Origin: Chloroflexota bacterium
Lineage (GTDB): Bacteria > Chloroflexota > UBA6077
Reading direction: 5' to 3'
DNA: 16,830 nt
NCBI GenBank assembly: GCA_021788565.1
Contig: JAJYKO010000028.1
Location: 1-16,830 of the forward strand
In this document: positions 12,994-16,830 of the stretch, piece by piece
Numbering within the stretch: position 1 is the first letter of the stretch
How the letters are laid out: each line of letters starts with the position of its first letter
The notes under the pieces: model-generated
What the model was told of the DNA's origin: nothing
What the model saw: only the letters and a program-made list of their open reading frames with translations
Database searches by the model: none
Program-made: the position numbers and the translations under genes

Positions 12994-13557
12994 GTGGCCA
13001 ACCGACACTTTAGCACATCACGGCCGGAGGGCTCGACTGTACCCCTATCCGAGCCCCTACCAACGCCCCCTCCCACGAAGGAACTACCGCGAGACAACCG
13101 CCGGGAGCCCAGGGCCAAGACCTACGTCAACGTCGCCGAGCTCCTGGCCAGACCCACCGTCATCCCCAGGCGAAGCGGCTACCTTATTCCGGAGCCACGC
13201 CGCTGGAGCAAGCGCGAGCTCCGGTTGCGTTCCGACAGAGACAGCACCGGCGACAAGTATCAGGGCCGGCTGACGTGGCATGAAGGGGCCGCCCTCTACG
13301 TACAGGCCCAACGGGCGAGAGCCGCCCTGCTCCAGCTGCCGGGCATCGACGAGGAGATCCTCGGCCGTCTCGATAACGCCGCCGATCTCGAACCGGTTGA
13401 TCGACTCCGGTACGTGGCTGAGCTCCAGGGATTCCTCCTGAGGACCGAGCCGGAAAACGGCGCCGATCTCGCCGCCTTCGGTCGCAGCGCCATGGAATAC
13501 ATGGAGCTCCGCGGACGTGAGCGAGATCTGCTAGGCGTCCGGAGGGTCAAGAAGTGA
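12994..13557 (+). CDS. Unknown soluble protein, 187 residues
   Basis: The start is GTG at 12994, with AAAGGAG about nine bases upstream. The N-terminal 60 residues are proline-, arginine- and threonine-rich and probably disordered. The remainder is helical, with ALYVQAQRARAALLQLPG, then LDNAADLEPVDRLRYVAELQ and a basic end (RGRERDLLGVRRVKK). No catalytic motif, membrane segment or known domain is seen. It starts a run of small genes that leads to the serine recombinase. An accessory or DNA-binding role is possible but not shown. Confidence 0.72.
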   Translation: MANRHFSTSRPEGSTVPLSEPLPTPPPTKELPRDNRREPRAKTYVNVAELLARPTVIPRRSGYLIPEPRRWSKRELRLRSDRDSTGDKYQGRLTWHEGAALYVQAQRARAALLQLPGIDEEILGRLDNAADLEPVDRLRYVAELQGFLLRTEPENGADLAAFGRSAMEYMELRGRERDLLGVRRVKK

Positions 13558-13641
13558 GCCGATTGCGCGAGAAGTCGAGTTGCGAGCACGACCGACCCGC
13601 GCCAGGCTTCCGAGTAAACCTGGCGAGCATGGAGGATTGAG

Positions 13642-13890
13642 ATGGATCCTGAAGAGCTGATGAAGAGGCCCCAGGGGCCAGAGGAGCCGCGGCTGGCGGA
13701 GCTGCTCCGGGAGGGCAGGGCAGTTGCGCGGGTGATCAACTTCGCCCTGGCGCACCACATCAGCGCGTTCCACGATGAGGCGGCTCTGGAGAAGCTCGTG
13801 GCCCGCATCATCGAGAAGCGGGAGCGCGAAAGGGGAAACAGGGAACCGTCAGCCGGTACACCGGAGGGGAGGATCCTCCATGGCAACTGA
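13642..13890 (+). CDS. Small protein, 82 residues, paralogue of the next gene
   Basis: GGAGG is six bases before the ATG. The C-terminal 38 residues, from DEAALEKLVARIIEKRERER to the end RILHGN, align without gaps to those of the following gene (DEAAIERIVERVLERRERAR to RVLHAN), so the two arose by duplication. The shared part is a long basic amphipathic helix. The N-terminus differs. Function unknown; a helix like this could dimerise or bind nucleic acid. The next start codon lies within its last codons. Confidence 0.75.
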   Translation: MDPEELMKRPQGPEEPRLAELLREGRAVARVINFALAHHISAFHDEAALEKLVARIIEKRERERGNREPSAGTPEGRILHGN

Positions 13891-14128
13891 CGAAAGAGGA
13901 GAAATGACACTGGCCAGGGCCCTGGCCCGTGCGGTCGAGCTCGGGATCCGCCTGCACCGTGAGTCGTCTCCAGTCCATATCAGAGAGGGCCTGACGGGGA
14001 GCGGCGTTCTCGACGAGGCAGCCATCGAGAGGATAGTGGAGCGGGTGCTGGAGAGACGAGAGAGGGCAAGGTGCAGGGCTGACCCAGCGGTCGGGACGTC
14101 GGGCTGGCGCGTCCTTCATGCAAACTAG
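13880..14128 (+). CDS. Small protein, 82 residues, paralogue of the previous gene
   Basis: The ATG at 13880 is 11 bases inside the end of the previous gene, with GGGAGG seven bases upstream; a second ATG at 13904 has a site too close to it. Residues about 45-82 repeat the C-terminal part of the previous protein. The N-terminal part is a basic helix (LARALARAVELGIRLHRE). The gene is coupled to the first copy and is followed by a strong hairpin. Confidence 0.72.
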   Translation: MATDERGEMTLARALARAVELGIRLHRESSPVHIREGLTGSGVLDEAAIERIVERVLERRERARCRADPAVGTSGWRVLHAN

Positions 14129-14155
14129 GATGGGGGCGCCCCATTCAGCAAACAG

Positions 14156-14183
14156 CGCCGGCATCCGATCAGGGATGCCGGCG
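14156..14183 (+). terminator. Strong 11-bp hairpin
   Basis: CGCCGGCATCC and GGATGCCGGCG form a perfect stem with a six-base loop, in the gap between the stop at 14128 and the GTG at 14199. There is no T-run. It may attenuate read-through into the recombinase gene. Confidence 0.6.
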
Positions 14184-14198
14184 TCAGGAGGCCTGGAA

Positions 14199-14360
14199 GT
14201 GCACAGTCCGAGCAAGCCCACGGGCGACGAAGAGCTCCACGCCGCAGCAAGAGATTTTGTGTCACGCCTCGGGCACCTGGTCAGGGAGATCGCCGTGGCC
14301 GAGGGTCTGACGCCCACGGAGCTCCACGCCGAGCTGGAACGGAGGGACCAACGTGGCTAG
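14199..14360 (+). CDS. Small helical protein, 53 residues, upstream of the serine recombinase
   Basis: The GTG at 14199 has AGGAGG at 14186-14191, seven bases upstream. A longer reading from the ATG at 14118 would run through the perfect hairpin and has poor composition, so I prefer the short form. The protein has two helices (EELHAAARDFVSRLGHLVRE and LTPTELHAELERRDQ). Its stop overlaps the start of the recombinase by eight bases, so the two are translated together. It could be a partner of the recombinase, by position only. Confidence 0.62.
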   Translation: MHSPSKPTGDEELHAAARDFVSRLGHLVREIAVAEGLTPTELHAELERRDQRG

Positions 14361-15846
14361 GGCTGTTCGATGCAAGTGTCCAGACCCCTCCGCGGTGGCC
14401 CTCCTGGCCAGAATCAGCGACAAGGACAAGCAGTCCCAAGCGAGCCTTGAAGCGCAGCTACACGAGACCCGAGAGAAACTGGTGGAGCCGGCGGGGCTGA
14501 ACGTTGTCGCCGAGTACGCGGTCAGGCACCGCGGGAGCGACCTCTCCGCAGACCGTGTTTACATGGCCATGATCGCCGACGCCCGGGCGGGCAAGTTCAG
14601 CCGGCTCTACCTGCACAAGTTCGACCGGCTGGCGAGGCGCAGCTACGACCGCGAGCTGTACTGGCACGTTCTCACACGGGAGTGCGGGATCGAGGTGAGA
14701 GCGGCCCTTGAGCCCTACGACCTCACTACCAGGGCGGGCAAGCTGACCAAGAAGACGAGCGAGTTCATCGCGGACATCTACCTCGACAACTTAGCCGAGG
14801 AGGTGTTGAAGGGTATGCGCCAGAAACTCCTTTCGGGCGAGTGGGTGGGCAGGGCTCCCTTTGGTTACGTGAACAAGCGAGAAGAGATCAGCCACGGCAA
14901 GATGCGGCGCTGGGTCGAGACCGACCCGATCCACGGGCCCACGGTGGCCGTCGCCTTCGGGCGGTACGAGACCGGCGAGCATACGTTGGAGACCCTCACG
15001 GCCTGGCTCAACGAGCACGGCTATACGTGGGAGCGCGGCCTGCCGTGGGACAGGGCGAAGGTGCATCGGCTCCTGCGAAACCCTTTCTACGCGGGCCGGC
15101 TCGTCTGGAACGGGTTGGAGGCCCAGGGCAAGCACGAGCTCCTGATAACCCCCCAGACCTTCGAGCGGTGCCAGGCGATCCTGAGGGAGCACGACTGCTA
15201 CAGGGACCGTGGGGCCAAGCGCAGCTATGCCTTGAACCGTATCCTGTGGTTCGCCGATCTCGGCTGCGGCTCTCACGCCGAATACCAGGAACACGCCGAC
15301 GCGGCCTACTATCGGTCCAAACTCCCAGGCCCCGACGGCTCCAAGATCTATCTGCGGTGCGAGGGAGTGGACGACCAGATGCCGGCGATCCTGGCGGGGA
15401 TCTCCGTCCCCGAGGCCACACGGGAGCGGGTGATCGCCGTTCAGAAGGCCGAAGACGCACAGACGCCGGCGCCAGCTCTCCTGCAGGCAGAGAGGGTCGA
15501 GCGCCATCTCGATGGATTGGAGCAGGAGCGACGCGGTTACATCCGGATGGCAGCCCGAGGCCAGATAACGGCAGAGGAGTTCGACGAGGAGGCAGCCAGG
15601 ATAACAGCCGCCATCGAGGCCGCGGGGGAGGAACTGCAGGCGCTTGAGAAACAGGCAGAGGCGGCGCTATCCGACGTGGAGCTGGGACTGGCCGCCCTGG
15701 GGCACCTCCCGTCGCTCTGGAGGCGGGCCGAGACCCGCCACCGACGAGGGCTGGCCGAGCTCCTCTTCAAGAGGGTCTCCATCGACAACGCCGGCGCGGT
15801 ACTGGGCTACCGTCTCACCGACCCGGCAAGGGCCCTGCTGGTTTGA
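14353..15846 (+). CDS. Large serine recombinase, 497 residues
   Basis: The GTG at 14353 follows GGAGG at 14341. Residues about 13-150 form the resolvase catalytic domain with the nucleophile S22 in ALLARIS, the Q-S-LEAQL motif just after it, and FDRLARRS (D91, R92, R95) of the active site. A recombinase domain covers about 165-270 (APFGYVNKRE, then LNEHGYTWERGLPWDRAKVH and NPFYAGRLVWNG). Residues about 295-345 sit where the zinc ribbon is usual but keep only single cysteines (LGCG, LRCEG). A coiled coil follows (about 375-440). Enzymes of this type integrate and excise phages and mobile elements between attP and attB. The gene-free region downstream is the natural place for attP. The catalytic assignment is secure. 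Confidence 0.93.
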   Translation: MARAVRCKCPDPSAVALLARISDKDKQSQASLEAQLHETREKLVEPAGLNVVAEYAVRHRGSDLSADRVYMAMIADARAGKFSRLYLHKFDRLARRSYDRELYWHVLTRECGIEVRAALEPYDLTTRAGKLTKKTSEFIADIYLDNLAEEVLKGMRQKLLSGEWVGRAPFGYVNKREEISHGKMRRWVETDPIHGPTVAVAFGRYETGEHTLETLTAWLNEHGYTWERGLPWDRAKVHRLLRNPFYAGRLVWNGLEAQGKHELLITPQTFERCQAILREHDCYRDRGAKRSYALNRILWFADLGCGSHAEYQEHADAAYYRSKLPGPDGSKIYLRCEGVDDQMPAILAGISVPEATRERVIAVQKAEDAQTPAPALLQAERVERHLDGLEQERRGYIRMAARGQITAEEFDEEAARITAAIEAAGEELQALEKQAEAALSDVELGLAALGHLPSLWRRAETRHRRGLAELLFKRVSIDNAGAVLGYRLTDPARALLV

Positions 15847-15975
15847 CCGCGGCGCCGAGCTACAACCATACTCTTGACACCGCAGACTACACTAGAGCCG
15901 ACGCAAAGAAATAGCCCCCCGTCTCGTAGCTTGGCGGCCTCTAGACGGAGGGCCATCGCGTGTCGGGACTCGCGT

Positions 15976-15998
15976 CCCTGCGACTTATGTCGTCAGGG
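15976..15998. repeat. Bulged hairpin in the putative attP region
   Basis: CCCTGCGAC and GTCGTCAGGG pair over nine bases with one bulged T and a TTAT loop. A second pair, GGGAC/GTCCC at 15965-15978, overlaps its left arm, so the two structures exclude each other. Confidence 0.55.
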
Positions 15999-16042
15999 GC
16001 AGTCTAGCGAGGCCCCGGCGAAAGTGCAATACCCCGCCGGAT

Positions 16043-16058
16043 TATTTCTGGCGAAATA
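16043..16058 (+). repeat. 16-bp motif, copy E (perfect palindrome form)
   Basis: Reads TATTTCTGGCGAAATA, one base from copies B and C. With one more base on each side (16042-16059) it is a perfect 7-bp inverted repeat around TGGC, which shows the symmetry hidden in the other copies. Confidence 0.8.
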
Positions 16059-16087
16059 ACCCTATTCCGTCACTTCGAGAAGACTTG

Positions 16088-16111
16088 AGGCCGCCAAGTA
16101 GGCGGCCTTTT
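16088..16111 (+). terminator. Intrinsic terminator after the serine recombinase region
   Basis: AGGCCGCC and GGCGGCCT form an 8-bp GC-rich stem with a five-base loop, followed by TTTTCTATTT. This is a textbook rho-independent terminator. It separates the serine recombinase transcript from the replication operon promoter 20 bases downstream. Confidence 0.9.
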
Positions 16112-16129
16112 CTATTTCCCGCCGGAGCC

Positions 16130-16158
16130 TTGACTCGTGCTTGCAGTAGGATTATCCT
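16130..16158 (+). promoter_or_regulatory. Consensus sigma-70-type promoter of the replication operon
   Basis: TTGACT at 16130-16135 and TATCCT at 16153-16158 are exactly 17 bases apart. The start of transcription would be near 16165. This is the best promoter in the window. Confidence 0.8.
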
Positions 16159-16163
16159 CTAGA

Positions 16164-16303
16164 CGCCACGTCATGTGGCGCGGAGTGCCTGGGGCGACGG
16201 CTCCTACCACTCCGCGAATAGCCGCCAGCCGGGTTTCGGGCTGTTGGTGCCGCGTTGCGCCGCTTCTCCGCTCCCTTGGGAGTCGGGATGCTGGCGCTTT
16301 TTT
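16164..16303 (+). ncRNA. Structured leader or small RNA ending in a terminator-like stem
   Basis: About 140 bases lie between the promoter and a T6 run. They can form CGCCAC/GTGGCG (16164-16180), a 9-bp pair CGCGGAGTG/CACTCCGCG (16179-16187 with 16208-16216) that overlaps the first stem by two bases, CAGCC/GGCTG (16226-16243), and a final stem: GCGCC (16257-16261), CCG and CTCCC against GGGAG, CGG and GGCGC (16293-16297), then TTTTTT (16298-16303). The end lies 23 bases before the ATG of the HTH gene. This is the form of a transcription attenuator that controls the replication operon, or of a small RNA. No known riboswitch family is recognised. Confidence 0.65.
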
Positions 16304-16325
16304 ATTGCCCACGAAGGAGGGAAGG

Positions 16326-16580
16326 ATGCCGCAGGTTACTGTCATGGAAAATGTACTCAGCTTAGGCCAGGCCGCTGCCTGCGTCGGTGTGTCCTGGCAA
16401 CGAATCGACCAGCTCTGTAGAACCGGCGAGCTGCCCTACATCCTGACGCCCGTGGGCCGGATATTCCGACGGGAGGATGTGGACGAGCTCAACCGACAGC
16501 GAGCAGAGCGAAAGGCGCGACGACGCTCGAAGGCGGCGACTTCGGCGGGAGATCCCAGTCCTGTGGTAAATGGAAACTAG
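16326..16580 (+). CDS. Excisionase-type HTH protein, 84 residues, first gene of the replication operon
   Basis: The ATG at 16326 has AAGGAGG at a good distance. An upstream in-frame start at 16137 would run through the leader and terminator and is rejected. Residues about 9-58 are a helix-turn-helix (VLSLGQAAACVGVSWQRIDQ, with a wing GRIFRREDVDELNRQ). The C-terminus is basic (RAERKARRRSKA). It could be a copy-number or directionality regulator. The primase gene starts 67 bases after its stop, so both are likely in one transcript governed by the leader. Confidence 0.85.
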   Translation: MPQVTVMENVLSLGQAAACVGVSWQRIDQLCRTGELPYILTPVGRIFRREDVDELNRQRAERKARRRSKAATSAGDPSPVVNGN

Positions 16581-16592
16581 GCGGAGAACGAA

Positions 16593-16635
16593 CGACGCCC
16601 CGGGGGAGAGGTCGAAAATCACCCCAGAGGCGTCG
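16593..16635 (+). promoter_or_regulatory. Hairpin next to the primase ribosome site
   Basis: CGACGCC at 16593-16599 and GGCGTCG at 16629-16635 pair exactly, and GGGG/CCCC inside can extend the stem. The right arm touches the ribosome site GAAGGAG (16635-16641) of the primase gene, so the structure may affect its translation. Confidence 0.5.
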
Positions 16636-16647
16636 AAGGAGCCAGAA

Positions 16648-16830
16648 GTGAGTATAGCACCAAGCGCAACAACCGCCAGCCTCAAAATCCCCATAGCGAC
16701 TTTCTCCAACAAAGCCGACAACCGACCACGCTCGCTTGTGGTCGCGTGGCCAGAGCTGGTGAAGATGCTCTCTGACCACTTGGAGCGCCCCACCAAGGAT
16801 GGCCCACTCTGGTCGCCTACCAAATACGGC
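16648..16830 (+). CDS. Primase-helicase, 5' end (continues at 6-2792 across the circle joint)
   Basis: The GTG at 16648 has GAAGGAG six bases upstream. It encodes VSIAPSATTASLKIPIATFS and then NKADNRPRSLVVAWPELV, which joins in frame with the body at 6. The N-terminal strand and the WPELVKMLSDHL helix are the usual beginning of primases of this type, which confirms that the gene crosses the joint and that the GTG at 39 is internal. Details of the domains are under the main part. Confidence 0.88.
   Translation, partial: MSIAPSATTASLKIPIATFSNKADNRPRSLVVAWPELVKMLSDHLERPTKDGPLWSPTKYG
16705..16830. repeat. Terminal direct repeat, right copy (circular overlap)
   Basis: Identical to 6-131. See the left copy. 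Confidence 0.93.

Larger units (their letters stand above)
15847..16325. other. 479-base gene-free control region, possible attP
   Basis: No gene is supported here; a 61-codon frame at 15874-16059 has no ribosome site. The stretch holds a TTGACA at 15874 without a good -10, a 10-mer CCTCTAGACG at 15938 and 16156, a 12-mer GAGGCCGCCAAG at 16087 whose reverse complement is at 15930, a bulged hairpin at 15976-15998, motif copy E, a strong terminator, and a promoter with a structured leader. It directly follows the serine recombinase gene and precedes the replication operon. Confidence 0.7.

Noticed and set aside
13912..13927. 16-bp perfect palindrome GGCCAGGGCCCTGGCC
   Set aside because: It lies in a stretch that encodes LARALARA and is well explained by repeated alanine, leucine and arginine codons.
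14118..14198. Longer N-terminus for the gene before the serine recombinase
   Set aside because: It would translate through a perfect 11-bp hairpin and has a poor ribosome site, while GTG at 14199 has AGGAGG at the right distance.
15874..16059. 61-codon plus-strand frame ending in LFLAK
   Set aside because: It starts at a TTG inside a promoter-like TTGACA, has no ribosome site, and the product has no protein-like pattern.
1..16830. CRISPR array, tRNA or rRNA genes
   Set aside because: No regularly spaced repeats of 25-40 bases and no tRNA-type arms were seen by eye on either strand; a dedicated search was not possible.

Overview
The window looks like a complete, small, GC-rich circular mobile genome, not a piece of a chromosome. 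Bases 6-131 are repeated exactly at 16705-16830, so the two ends overlap by 126 bp and the circle would be about 16,699 bp. The largest gene, a primase-helicase, runs across this joint: its start codon is the GTG at 16648 and its stop is at 2792. Every convincing gene is on the + strand. Shine-Dalgarno sites are strong, several promoters match the bacterial -35/-10 consensus, and HicAB and excisionase-type regulators are present, so the host is a bacterium. High GC and the protein style would suit Chloroflexota or Actinomycetota, but that is only a guess.

Layout. (1) 15847-16647 and 1-3735: replication and control. A consensus promoter is followed by a structured leader ending in a terminator-like stem with T6, then a small HTH protein, the primase-helicase, and three small coupled genes. 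(2) 3719-5550: a helically phased array of GACACGG repeats with an 18-bp perfect palindrome, followed by an HTH/coiled-coil protein, a small hydrophobic protein and a zinc-finger/HTH protein; this could be a partition, replication-control or autoregulatory unit. (3) 5551-8605: an acidic HTH/zinc-ribbon protein, an unknown protein whose start is unclear, and a run of small proteins with one membrane segment each, which resembles a virion or envelope module although no capsid protein or packaging ATPase can be recognised. (4) 8768-9406: a divergent methyltransferase-like gene. (5) 9672-11236: a XerC/D-type tyrosine recombinase and a HicAB toxin-antitoxin pair. (6) 11484-14360: an HTH/coiled-coil regulator and several small accessory genes, two of them tandem paralogues. 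(7) 14353-15846: a large serine recombinase, followed by a 479-base gene-free region with many inverted repeats, which is the likely attachment site and control region.

The strongest unexplained signal is a 16-bp motif, TATTTCTGGCGACATA, or close variants, found five times at widely spaced places: mostly at gene boundaries, once within the primase gene and once near the 3' end of a small gene. It is a near-palindrome and could be an operator or a recombination site. Other signals worth following are the phased GACACGG array, a second GACAC cluster and a 21-bp inverted repeat in the 3' end of the primase gene, a duplicated leader-plus-start-codon in front of two tiny ORFs, and the attenuator-like leader of the replication operon. 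I could not assign the element to a known virus or plasmid family from the sequence alone.
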